Shown one piece after another: positions 8,689 to 16,621 of a stretch of DNA of 64,000 nt. The DNA is from JAHFTY01 sp964584785 (GTDB taxonomy: Bacteria > Acidobacteriota > Terriglobia > 20CM-2-55-15). The stretch's first letter is position 1; each line of letters begins with the position of its first letter. The notes under the pieces were generated by a model. That model saw only the letters and a program-made list of their open reading frames with translations. It did not search any database and had not been told where the DNA came from. The stretch spans positions 1 through 64,000 of the forward strand of contig CAZPBY010000033.1 in NCBI GenBank assembly GCA_964584785.1, written 5' to 3'. The position numbers and the translations under genes were made by a program.

Positions 8689-9948
8689 ATGGTTTTTAAG
8701 GAAGTCATTCTTCAGGCACTGACGGCTCTTATCAATCACCGCTTCCGCGCGGCGATGACGATGCTCGGCATTTCGTGGGGCATTGTGACGGTGGTGTTGC
8801 TGATGGCCTATGGCGACGGTTTTCATCGGGCTCTGATGGTGGGATTCCGCGGCGCGTTTTCCGACGGCGTGGTGATCACATACGGCGGCCAGACGAGCGG
8901 TCAGGCCGGCGGAGAGCGCGCCGGCCGGCTCATTCGCTTGAAGGAAGAGGATGCCGAGGCGCTGAAAGCGGCCCCGCTGGTCAAGTACGTCAGTCCCGAA
9001 TACATGTCGAATTGGCCGCTGGCGTGGGGTAATCGTCAGACGAGCGTCGGTATCCGGGCCGTATCTCAGGATTACGGCATCATGCGGTCGGAGGTCGCCG
9101 ATGCCGGACGATTCCTGAACGCCGAGGATGTCGAGAGCAGGCGGCGCGTCGTATTCCTCGGGTCTGAGGCGGCGAAGCGTTTGTTCGGAAACACTCCCGC
9201 GGTGGGTGAAACGATCCGCATCAAAGGGATTCCGTTCGATGTTGTCGGTGTCGGCACCAACAAAGTTCAGATTTCCAACTACGGTGTGGGACCGGACAAA
9301 TACTGCGGGTTCATTCCCTACACCGTCGCGGATCAGCTTCAGGATACGACGTACGTCTCGACGATTGTCTGGCAGATGCTGGATCCGCTTTTCCACGACG
9401 AAGCAATCGCACAGGTCCGCGGCATTCTGGCGGCTCGATACAGGTACAGCCCGTCGGATGAACGAGCGTTGCGGTTGAACGACACGATCGAGAACATGAA
9501 AGTCGTCGGAGGTATCACGGACGGTCTGAAGTTCGTGCTGACGTTCATTGGAACGCTTACATTGGCGATCGGCGGCATCGGAGTGATGAACATCATGCTG
9601 GTCTCGGTGACGGAACGAACGCGCGAGATCGGCGTCCGCAAGGCGCTTGGAGCGCGACGCCGTCACATCATTTTGCAGTTCATTTCTGAAGCGATTGTGA
9701 TTACGTTTTTGGGCGGGCTGCTCGGAATTGTTCTCTCGTACATTCTCGTGAACATCATTCCTGCTCGACCCTTTCTTGCGGAGATGATGGACGACCCCAC
9801 GCGGCAGACGGACATTCACCTCTTGCTGTCTGCGAACGTCGTGACTGTGGCGACGAGCATCCTCATGGGGATTGGCGTCCTGAGCGGGCTCTGGCCGGCC
9901 GTGCGCGCTTCGCGCCTGGACCCTATTGAATCGTTGCGCTACGAGTAG
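8689..9948 (+). CDS. MacB/FtsX-type ABC transporter permease
   Basis: A 419-residue paralogue of the preceding permease with the same order: N-terminal helix, periplasmic MacB_PCD domain, and three C-terminal helices carrying LAIGGIGVMNIMLVSVTERT and GVRKALGARR. It shares the early AGGERAGR segment with the upstream copy, consistent with tandem duplication. The ATG at 8689 is 15 bases after the previous stop. As with its neighbour, no ATP-binding domain is present, and the next genes are on the opposite strand, so the ATPase must come from elsewhere, perhaps the one at 18142 or one outside the window. Confidence 0.9.
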   Translation: MVFKEVILQALTALINHRFRAAMTMLGISWGIVTVVLLMAYGDGFHRALMVGFRGAFSDGVVITYGGQTSGQAGGERAGRLIRLKEEDAEALKAAPLVKYVSPEYMSNWPLAWGNRQTSVGIRAVSQDYGIMRSEVADAGRFLNAEDVESRRRVVFLGSEAAKRLFGNTPAVGETIRIKGIPFDVVGVGTNKVQISNYGVGPDKYCGFIPYTVADQLQDTTYVSTIVWQMLDPLFHDEAIAQVRGILAARYRYSPSDERALRLNDTIENMKVVGGITDGLKFVLTFIGTLTLAIGGIGVMNIMLVSVTERTREIGVRKALGARRRHIILQFISEAIVITFLGGLLGIVLSYILVNIIPARPFLAEMMDDPTRQTDIHLLLSANVVTVATSILMGIGVLSGLWPAVRASRLDPIESLRYE

Positions 9949-9974
9949 ATTGATGCCGTGACGAAGCCGCCCGT

Positions 9975-10208
9975 TTAGTCCGTCATGCCGCACATGCCGG
10001 GTTGCGGGGCTCCGCACCGACCACAGCCACCGTTGTTGGCGCTAAAATCTGCGGGGCCGTTCGATGGTCCGGCGACGGCGAACACCGAAAGCTGTTTCTC
10101 GATGTTCTTGCTCTTGCAGTGGAGGCAATCGGTTTTCGAGTCGTGCCGCGGGACGATGCGCTCAAACGGGCGTCCGCAGTCGCGGCAGATGTATTCAAAG
10201 ATCGGCAC
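9975..10208 (-). CDS. FmdB-family zinc-ribbon protein
   Basis: A 77-residue protein beginning MPIFEYICRDCGRPFERIVP, the standard FmdB/CxxC_CxxC_SSSS opening. Paired CxxC knuckles (CRDC and CLHC) would bind one zinc. A Gly/Cys-rich tail (CGRCGAPQPGMCGM) is also common in this family. The role of FmdB-type proteins is poorly known. It is the last gene of a leftward run whose members are separated by only a few bases. Confidence 0.85.
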   Translation of the reverse strand: MPIFEYICRDCGRPFERIVPRHDSKTDCLHCKSKNIEKQLSVFAVAGPSNGPADFSANNGGCGRCGAPQPGMCGMTD

Positions 10209-10210
10209 AA

Positions 10211-11275
10211 CTAACTCCCTTCGACCCAGTCGGCAATAAAGACGTTCGTCTCGGTCTCGATTTTCCCATTCCGGTTCGATTCCCAGATCAGTTTCTTTCC
10301 ATCGTTCGTGAACATGGCAAAACCGTCGAAAGCCTCATCGAAGGTGATTTGCTGCAGCCCCGTCCCGTCACGATTGATCAGAAACAAATCGAAGTTCGCG
10401 CTGCGTGGATTCGGATTATTGACATTCGATGAAAAGATGATCTGCCGGCCATTGGGATGGAAGAACGGCGCGAAGTTCGCTTTGCCGTTTGACGTGATCT
10501 GCCGCTTTTCGCTGCCGTCCGCCTTCATGATCATGATTTCCAGTTTGTCCGGCTTCACGAGATCCTGTGCGAGCAGATCCTTGTAGTTTTTGATTTCTTC
10601 GGGCGTCTTGGGTCTCGCCGCCCGCCATACGATCCATTGACCGTCCGGCGAGTGCCACGGCCCACCGTCGTATCCGAGTTCGTTGGTGAGCTGGCGGGGA
10701 TTCGACCCATCGATATTCATATCCCAGATTTCGAGATCGCCGCTGCGCAGGGACGTAAAAACGATCTTTTTGCCATCTGGTGAAATCGTTCCTTCGGCGT
10801 CGTAGCGGTCGGTCGAGGTCAGCCGTTTGAGGTCCGTCCCGTCGGGCTTCGCCGAGAAAATGTCGAAACTCCGATACAAAGCCCAGACGTAACCCAGCGA
10901 ACGATCGACCGGCGGCGGACAATCCGGCGAGCCGAGATGGGTCGAGGCGTAGATGATGCGTTTTCCGTCCGGCGTGAAATACGGACACGTCGTCCGGCCC
11001 TTTCCGGTGCTGACCAGCTTCGTGGCAGAACCGTCAATATTCATCGTAAAAATCTGATCGCATTTGAACGGGTCACGCGTGGACTGGAAGATGACTTTCT
11101 TGCCGTCGAAAGAAAAGTAAGCCTCCGCGTTTTCGCCCCCGAACGTCAGTTGCTTGATGTTTCGCAGATGGACTTCCTTCGGATGGAGTCGCGGCGCCTT
11201 GTATCCCGCTTGCGCGAAAAAGAGTCCCGCGGACAATGCCAGAACGATTACGGCTATGACAATTATTCGAATCAT
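10211..11275 (-). CDS. TolB-like PD40 beta-propeller protein
   Basis: 354 residues: an N-terminal membrane-spanning or signal segment (about 2-22), then at least five PD40/WD40-like blades. Repeated phrases show the blades: FSFDGKKVIFQSTRDP, FTPDGKRIIYASTH, ISPDGKKIVFTSLRSGD, HSPDGQWIVWRAARP and FHPNGRQIIFSSN. Each is followed by a strand naming an item and a value (DLEIWDMNIDGSNPRQLT). Such propellers are usually periplasmic binding scaffolds. It lies 10 bases downstream of the M28 peptidase gene and 2 bases before fmdB, so co-expression is very likely. Partner or ligand unknown. Confidence 0.88.
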   Translation of the reverse strand: MIRIIVIAVIVLALSAGLFFAQAGYKAPRLHPKEVHLRNIKQLTFGGENAEAYFSFDGKKVIFQSTRDPFKCDQIFTMNIDGSATKLVSTGKGRTTCPYFTPDGKRIIYASTHLGSPDCPPPVDRSLGYVWALYRSFDIFSAKPDGTDLKRLTSTDRYDAEGTISPDGKKIVFTSLRSGDLEIWDMNIDGSNPRQLTNELGYDGGPWHSPDGQWIVWRAARPKTPEEIKNYKDLLAQDLVKPDKLEIMIMKADGSEKRQITSNGKANFAPFFHPNGRQIIFSSNVNNPNPRSANFDLFLINRDGTGLQQITFDEAFDGFAMFTNDGKKLIWESNRNGKIETETNVFIADWVEGS

Positions 11276-11285
11276 AATGAACTCC

Positions 11286-13124
11286 TTACTTTCTCGCCTC
11301 GAGGGTCACATTCGCCTTGATGTCCTGCCCGTTTCTTTTGACGACCACCACCACCACATCACCGGGCTTTTTGGCGCGCAGCGCATACGTGAAATCGTAA
11401 AGGTTTTGAATGGCTTTTCCGTCGAATTCCGTCATCAGGTCGCCGGGAGCCAGTCCGGCTTTCGCAGCAGGGCTGTTCGGCCGGACATCCGCGAACAATA
11501 CGCCTTTCAAATCATCCCGAAAATCCGGAATGGAACCGAAATACGGCCCGTAGCCGGACCCGCCGCCACCGGATGAAGGTTGCGTTTGCTGCACCTCCGT
11601 GTATTGCGGCTTTTCGACGTCGTTGGCAATCCGGTCCAGCGACAGATACGCGAGCGATAGAACTTTCTTCGCGCCCTCGGCGTTGATGCGATCGTAAGTA
11701 TCCGAGGGCTTGTGATAGTCCGAATGCAGACCAGAGAAGAAGAACAGCACGGGAATGTGCTTGACCGCGAATGACGTGTGGTCGCTCGAACCGAAACCGG
11801 AATCGGAGTAGTCCAGCGTCAACCCGATCGATTTATCCAACTCCTCGATCCACGTCCTGAAATGCGGCGACGTTCCGACGCCACCCACAAACAGCCTTTC
11901 GTTTTGAAGACGTCCGATCATATCCATGTTGATCATTGCCGCGATGTTCTCGACCGGTATCGTTGGATGATTCGCAAAGTAGGACGAGCCCAGCAATCCC
12001 AACTCTTCGCCCGCAAACGTCATGAACAAAACGGACCGTTTCAGTTGTCGCGTGTGGGAAACGAGCCGAGCCATCTCCAGCACTCCCGACGTTCCGGATG
12101 CGTTGTCGTCCGCGCCGTGATGAATCTTTCCAATTTCGGAAGGCGCCAGTGAGTGGCGATCGCCCAACCCCAGATGGTCGTAGTGGGCGCCAACCACGAC
12201 CCACTGATCTCGAAGGTTGGGATCGCTTCCGGTAACTGCTGCGAGAACGTTGCGAACAGCCTTACGGTTGCGGATGACTTCCGTGGAGATCCGGACATGT
12301 GCGTCCGGAATCTCAAATGACTGAGGTTTCAAATCCGTATCGATCTTTTTCTGAATGTCGGCGATCTTTCCGGTTTTCCCAAAGAGCGAAGCGATAGCGT
12401 CGCGTCGGGCGTGAATTGCCGGGATGCCCATGTCGTCCGGTTCGGTGTCTTTCGTAGCGGGTCCGACGAGATCTTCTTCGCCCACATGATTGTTGGGGTC
12501 CGTGACAAAAATGATCCCAACGGCGCCGTGTTGCCGCGCATTGATGGCTTTGTTGATGAATTCAGCATAAAGCCCGTATCGGCTGTGCGGGTCCGATTCC
12601 TGCGGGTTGTGACGCAAAACGATGGCCACCTTGCCCTTCGCTTCGATTCCTTTGTAGTCGTCATAATTCAGTTCCGGCGCGGTGATTCCGTAACCCGCAA
12701 AGACGGCTGCCGAGTCTGCTTCAGAGGTGTTGGAAAAACTGATCGGCACGAAATCGTCGTGAATCTGCAAATCATGGCCGTTGATGGCCAGGTCGTTCTT
12801 GCTTCCGAACTCGGAGCCCACCGTGAGATCAAACTTCTGGAAGAAAGTGTTGTTGTCGCCGGCAGGTTTCAACCCCCAGATCCGAAACTGCGATGAGATG
12901 TAGTCGGCCGCCTGATCCAATTCGGCGGAGCCGTTGCCGCGACCTTTCATTTCATCCCGTGCAAGAAACGTCACTTGATGGAGGTATCGGTCTGCGGATA
13001 TTTCATTCAATGCGACCTTTGGGTCAACCGGCGCAGCGGGAGCGACGAGTGAATTGAGGTAAAAAGCTGAACCGAGGACGAACAATAAGACGACGAAAGC
13101 GATCGGATAGTGTTTGGTTTGCAT
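11286..13124 (-). CDS. Secreted M28-family zinc aminopeptidase with PA and PDZ domains
   Basis: A 612-residue exported peptidase with a signal peptide or anchor at residues 8-30. The metal-binding signatures of M28 are visible: VVVGAHYDHLGLGD, HHGADDNASGTSG, FAGEELGLLGS, INMDMIGRL, and a late SDHTSFAVKHIPVLFFFSG with a downstream His. A PA-like insert lies at about residues 110-240. The C-terminus (about 515-612) is a PDZ domain (GVLFADVRPNSPAAKAGLAP). It should remove N-terminal amino acids from peptides outside the cytoplasm. It is followed closely by the PD40 propeller gene. Confidence 0.92.
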   Translation of the reverse strand: MQTKHYPIAFVVLLFVLGSAFYLNSLVAPAAPVDPKVALNEISADRYLHQVTFLARDEMKGRGNGSAELDQAADYISSQFRIWGLKPAGDNNTFFQKFDLTVGSEFGSKNDLAINGHDLQIHDDFVPISFSNTSEADSAAVFAGYGITAPELNYDDYKGIEAKGKVAIVLRHNPQESDPHSRYGLYAEFINKAINARQHGAVGIIFVTDPNNHVGEEDLVGPATKDTEPDDMGIPAIHARRDAIASLFGKTGKIADIQKKIDTDLKPQSFEIPDAHVRISTEVIRNRKAVRNVLAAVTGSDPNLRDQWVVVGAHYDHLGLGDRHSLAPSEIGKIHHGADDNASGTSGVLEMARLVSHTRQLKRSVLFMTFAGEELGLLGSSYFANHPTIPVENIAAMINMDMIGRLQNERLFVGGVGTSPHFRTWIEELDKSIGLTLDYSDSGFGSSDHTSFAVKHIPVLFFFSGLHSDYHKPSDTYDRINAEGAKKVLSLAYLSLDRIANDVEKPQYTEVQQTQPSSGGGGSGYGPYFGSIPDFRDDLKGVLFADVRPNSPAAKAGLAPGDLMTEFDGKAIQNLYDFTYALRAKKPGDVVVVVVKRNGQDIKANVTLEARK

Positions 13125-13139
13125 GGGTCCCTCTCGGGA

Positions 13140-14054
13140 TTACGCCGCAGGTTCGTAGTTGCGTCCTGTGATGATAGCCACAACATCGTGAGCACGCAAC
13201 CCGGGCTGGCTGAGGGCGGCAATCGCTGCCGCGGAAGATGGTTCGATGATTCGGGCCTCGGCGTCGACGAACAGTTTCATCGCTTCGCGAATCTGTTGTT
13301 CCGATACCAGCAACATATCGTCAACGACCCTCAACATCGACTCGACCGCTTCCGGAACGGCAACACGCGATGCCAAACCGTCGGCGATCGTCGAGATTGT
13401 TTCAAGCTGCACTGGCCTCCTCGCTTTCCAGGACAAATACATCGTTGCAGCCTGTTCCGGCTGAACTCCAATCACCTGGGTTGCCGGAGAAAGCTGTTTT
13501 ACGACAGAACCGATTCCGGAAATTAACGCACCGTTGCCAACCGGCACGATCACAGCTTCAGGCGCGCGCTCTCTCAGGATCTCCAAGCCGATGGTTCCTG
13601 TCCCTTCGACGATGGCTGGCTCAGCTCCATCATCAATGAAGTAATACCCTTTCGTCGCTGCCAATCGTTGAGCCAATTCCTTTGCGGCATCGAAGTCGCA
13701 GTCGGTCAGGACGAGGTTCTTCGTGTATTCGCGGATGATGCGGATCTTTCTTTGCGATCCCGATCGAGGAACGAACACGTGAGTTTCGAGTCCCAGGACA
13801 TGTCCCGCATACGCGACCGCCATTCCGTGGTTCCCAGTCGACGCGGTTGTGAATACCCGGTGCCCTTCTGCCGAGCGCTGCATCAGGCAACGCAGCGCTC
13901 CGCGTGTCTTGAATGACCCTACAGGCGACTCGGTTTCCAGCTTGAGCCAGACATCGCGATCGAAGTGTTTGGACAAGAGCAGCGATCGGACCAGCGGGGT
14001 CGGCCGCAAAAATGGCGAGAGCGCAGCAGCGGCTTCGATAACGGCGGTAATCAC
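13140..14054 (-). CDS. Threonine/serine dehydratase-like PLP enzyme (fold type II)
   Basis: 304 residues. The PLP lysine is in ESPVGSFKTRGALRCLMQ, the phosphate-binding and substrate region in STGNHGMAVAYAGHVLG, and the glycine-rich cofactor loop in PVGNGALISGIGSV. The length fits a catabolic-type enzyme without the regulatory ACT-like domain of biosynthetic IlvA. It may deaminate threonine or serine, but related family members act on hydroxyectoine-derived or other hydroxy amino acids, so the substrate is uncertain. It lies in the leftward run, 7 bases after the small membrane protein gene. Confidence 0.85.
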   Translation of the reverse strand: MITAVIEAAAALSPFLRPTPLVRSLLLSKHFDRDVWLKLETESPVGSFKTRGALRCLMQRSAEGHRVFTTASTGNHGMAVAYAGHVLGLETHVFVPRSGSQRKIRIIREYTKNLVLTDCDFDAAKELAQRLAATKGYYFIDDGAEPAIVEGTGTIGLEILRERAPEAVIVPVGNGALISGIGSVVKQLSPATQVIGVQPEQAATMYLSWKARRPVQLETISTIADGLASRVAVPEAVESMLRVVDDMLLVSEQQIREAMKLFVDAEARIIEPSSAAAIAALSQPGLRAHDVVAIITGRNYEPAA

Positions 14055-14061
14055 GACGATG

Positions 14062-14340
14062 CTATGGGGTGATGACGCCCTGGTTCTGAAATTCGTCCAG
14101 ATCCTCGGGGTGAGCCGTCACGTGATGACGAACCGCGCGGACTGCCAGATGGCGGAGAAACAGTCCGTATGGAACCATAAAAGCAAACACGACGAAGCTC
14201 GCCTTGTACTGGTTCATGAAGACAAGACCGATCGGAACGAAGATAAAAAGAAGCATCAACCGATTCAACAGAACGCCCGCGACGGAGTTCTGTTGCCACC
14301 AGCGATTCGCTTCGGCGGGATTGACTTGAAGGTCGGCCAT
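14062..14340 (-). CDS. Small membrane protein, unknown
   Basis: A 92-residue protein with two predicted hydrophobic stretches (about residues 25-42 and 48-66: LLNRLMLLFIFVPIGLVF and FVVFAFMVPYGLFLRHLA). A short soluble tail rich in His, Asp and Glu follows. No family recognised. Its start touches the end of the HTH_42 gene and its stop is 7 bases before the dehydratase gene, which supports it as a real member of the operon. Confidence 0.7.
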   Translation of the reverse strand: MADLQVNPAEANRWWQQNSVAGVLLNRLMLLFIFVPIGLVFMNQYKASFVVFAFMVPYGLFLRHLAVRAVRHHVTAHPEDLDEFQNQGVITP

Positions 14341-15617
14341 TAAAGCCGGACATCGACCTGAGCCCCTTTACCCCAGAATGCCTTCAGATCGTGAATGCAT
14401 GTCATCTGGTGAGGGCCAAAATCGAGACTGTGCGGCCGGATCTCCCGGAGATTGGTGCGAATGAATGCGCCCAGGTCCGACGCCTTCTTGCGAAGCTTCT
14501 TCTCGATCAACTTGTCCGCAACGCTGTCGAACAAGAGGAACTCCACCTCACCGCTGTCTTCGTTCCATTCCCAGACGCCGATCACATGACCATCGCGCAC
14601 GATAGTCGCCAGCGGATCGTTGATGAGTTTGCCCTTCCAGCGCGAGAAGGGCTTGTCGGCATGCTCGTTCGGGACGAACCGGTCGACGATTTCACGTTGG
14701 CCTTTGAGGAAAGTGTCGCGATAAGGAATCAGGTTCACGGCGTCCGTTTGCGGGACGAAGGCCAACAACTCGTCGACAGCGGACTCCGAAAACAGAAACT
14801 CGTCCCTGGTCCCTTCCACGGGAATCGGTACGAGCTTTGGCTTCACTTCGCCGGCTGCTTTTATGGCGTCCGTCACGTTGATCCCGGCCCACCAGGCGAA
14901 GTCTTTGATCCGGGCAGGCGCTTCCGCTTTGAAATACTGAGTTGCCAGGCGGGCGCATGCTTCCTCAAAGCGGAGATTCAGAGGATCGGCTTCGGGCAGG
15001 ATGTTTGCAGTCAGCGTGAACGAATAATCCGTGGAATCCAGCCGCTTCCGGGTTTGAACCTTCAGGATCTTACCCTCTTCCTTAAGAAGATTGACTGCCA
15101 GCGAAAGACTGTTCGTCAGCCCGATCTTCTTCAGGTCAGCACCAAAATCCCTAATGAGGTTCGACGGAACACCGGCTTGTATCTGTTCCAGTGTTTTCGA
15201 AGTGGAGTGCATCACTTTCAGGATTGCGCCCTTCAGCTTCTCCATTTCGGCTTCGTTGATGGGCATGTACTGCCGCGCCTGCTTGGCAAGTTCGGTGAAC
15301 GTCCGACTTCGAATCCTCAATGCCACCGACGCCTGATCGCGTGGGACCAGCATCGTACAACCGCGCAGCGTCTCTACCTGAATCAGCTTTTGATCGTCGA
15401 AGACCAGATCGTTCAGATCGTCGGCTTTAAACGAGGGCAAACGGGACCACAACGCAAGATATGGAGTGGAACACCCAGGCGAGTAGAGCCAGCCAATCGA
15501 CTTCACCAGTTCCACGACATTCTTCGACGAGTACGTCTTGTCGAGATACTGGCGATGCATCCGCCATGAATTTATGCGTTGAACCGAAACTGGCTTTTTA
15601 ACTTTAGGGATGGTCAT
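14340..15617 (-). CDS. Winged-helix DNA-binding domain protein (HTH_42, AlkZ/YcaQ-like)
   Basis: About 425 residues when started at the ATG at 15617 (MTIPKVKKPVSVQRINSWRM); the frame is open upstream to 15848, but that extension crosses an inverted repeat and lacks protein-like features. The family signature includes the N-terminal helix with QRINSWRMHRQYL, the region TLRGCTMLVPRD and a C-terminal barrel (ATIVRDGHVIGVWEW). Characterised relatives (AlkZ, YcaQ) are DNA glycosylases that unhook bulky or cross-linked bases. Which lesion this one handles cannot be read from sequence. It begins the leftward run ending at fmdB. Confidence 0.82.
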   Translation of the reverse strand: MTIPKVKKPVSVQRINSWRMHRQYLDKTYSSKNVVELVKSIGWLYSPGCSTPYLALWSRLPSFKADDLNDLVFDDQKLIQVETLRGCTMLVPRDQASVALRIRSRTFTELAKQARQYMPINEAEMEKLKGAILKVMHSTSKTLEQIQAGVPSNLIRDFGADLKKIGLTNSLSLAVNLLKEEGKILKVQTRKRLDSTDYSFTLTANILPEADPLNLRFEEACARLATQYFKAEAPARIKDFAWWAGINVTDAIKAAGEVKPKLVPIPVEGTRDEFLFSESAVDELLAFVPQTDAVNLIPYRDTFLKGQREIVDRFVPNEHADKPFSRWKGKLINDPLATIVRDGHVIGVWEWNEDSGEVEFLLFDSVADKLIEKKLRKKASDLGAFIRTNLREIRPHSLDFGPHQMTCIHDLKAFWGKGAQVDVRL

Positions 15618-15770
15618 ACCAAGTCGCAAGATGACCGAGGGCACCCCTGGCTCGGGATTTTCTCCTCTTATATAAACTCGCCCAGGGACGCGAGTTATTG
15701 AATTGTAGTAACGGCACGGGGGTGAAGTCAACCGGTCGGGCGTGACGCGGAGAGCTACCGGTAAATACCG

Positions 15771-15888
15771 GACAAGTAAATCTGACGTTGGAGATGGGAC
15801 ATCCCGGCATTGACCGTCAGCCACTCGGGCTCCCAACACATACGTCAAGTGTCGGGATGTCCCATCCCCAACGTCAGATTTACTTGTC
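15771..15888. repeat. Long inverted repeat, MITE/REP-like
   Basis: Two 39-base arms, 15771-15809 and 15850-15888, are reverse complements with two mismatches, separated by 40 bases. The outer ends read GACAAGTAAATCTGACGTTG and its complement. It lies between the divergent HTH_42 and TetR genes. No transposase is nearby. It could be a small non-autonomous mobile element or a REP-type palindrome; target-site duplication was not obvious. Confidence 0.85.
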
Positions 15889-15934
15889 TTCGGCTACTTC
15901 CAAAAACCCGCTTGAATTTTCAACCCGAACGTTG

Positions 15935-15974
15935 TAAGTAAGTACTTACTCACCGATAAGTGAGTACTTACTTA
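15935..15974 (+). promoter_or_regulatory. Palindromic operator overlapping the TetR start codon
   Basis: A near-perfect 40-base palindrome built of TAAGTAAGTACTTACTCAC and its complement, with a short centre, ends on the A of the TetR ATG. Nested GTAAGTACTTAC-type half sites make it look like paired repressor sites. Position and symmetry suggest autoregulation by the TetR protein and control of the efflux operon downstream. Confidence 0.8.
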
Positions 15975-16597
15975 TGCAAGCCAAAGACAGAAGACAGGAC
16001 ATCCTAAGAGCGGCAATGGAACTCTTCGCGCAGAAGGGTTTTCGGGGAACGACGACGCGGGATCTGGCTTCGCAGGCCGACATCAATGAAGCCATTATCT
16101 TCCGTCATTTCAACACGAAAGATGAACTCTACCGCGCGATCCTGGAAGAAAAAACCAAACAGTGGCAAAGCTCGAAAACTGAAGAACTGAAGCAGCTTGC
16201 CATGAGCGGAGACGACGTTCAGTTCCTGGAGGCGATCGGCCACACGTTCCTCGAACGTCACGAAAGGGACACGACGTTCATGCGGCTGTTTCTTTTCAGC
16301 GCGCTGGAAGGGCATGAGCTTTCCGACATGTTCATCAGCTCGATGCCGGAACGTGATCCGTTAGCCGCTTACATGCAGAGCCGCATCGATAAGGGCGTCT
16401 TCCGCGAGATGGACGCCACCCTGGCTGCGCGCGCCTTCGTCGGGATGTTTTTTAACTTTATTCAGTTGCAGGAAATTCTCGGTCTAAAGAAGAAGAGGAT
16501 ATTTGACCGAGATGAAGTTGTTCAGACGTTTGTTTCGATATTCCTGACGGGGATGAAGAAGGGTTCGAGCGACTTGCATCCCCAGGTAACAGCTTGA
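15974..16597 (+). CDS. TetR/AcrR-family transcriptional regulator
   Basis: 207 residues. The N-terminal helix-turn-helix (about 8-55) is typical: RQDILRAAMELFAQKGFRGT, TTRDLASQADINEAIIFRHF, then NTKDELYRAIL. The rest is an all-helical ligand-binding domain. The ATG at 15974 lies at the edge of a strong palindromic operator. It ends 24 bases before the adaptor gene of the MacAB-TolC operon, so it most likely represses that operon and itself, and is released by an unknown effector. Confidence 0.92.
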   Translation: MQAKDRRQDILRAAMELFAQKGFRGTTTRDLASQADINEAIIFRHFNTKDELYRAILEEKTKQWQSSKTEELKQLAMSGDDVQFLEAIGHTFLERHERDTTFMRLFLFSALEGHELSDMFISSMPERDPLAAYMQSRIDKGVFREMDATLAARAFVGMFFNFIQLQEILGLKKKRIFDRDEVVQTFVSIFLTGMKKGSSDLHPQVTA

Positions 16598-16621
16598 AAA
16601 ACTCAAGCGTATTGAAAATAT

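Noticed and set aside
7291..10017. A 908-codon minus-strand open frame antisense to the two FtsX permeases
   Set aside because: It is rich in Arg, His and Asp without any domain and lies exactly opposite two well-supported permease genes; it is a high-G+C shadow frame.
14391..15569. A 392-codon plus-strand open frame
   Set aside because: Antisense to the HTH_42 protein gene, whose family motifs and operon position are convincing.
15618..15848. A longer N-terminus for the HTH_42 protein
   Set aside because: The extra 77 codons cross a 39-base inverted-repeat arm and show no family similarity; the ATG at 15617 starts at the expected place.
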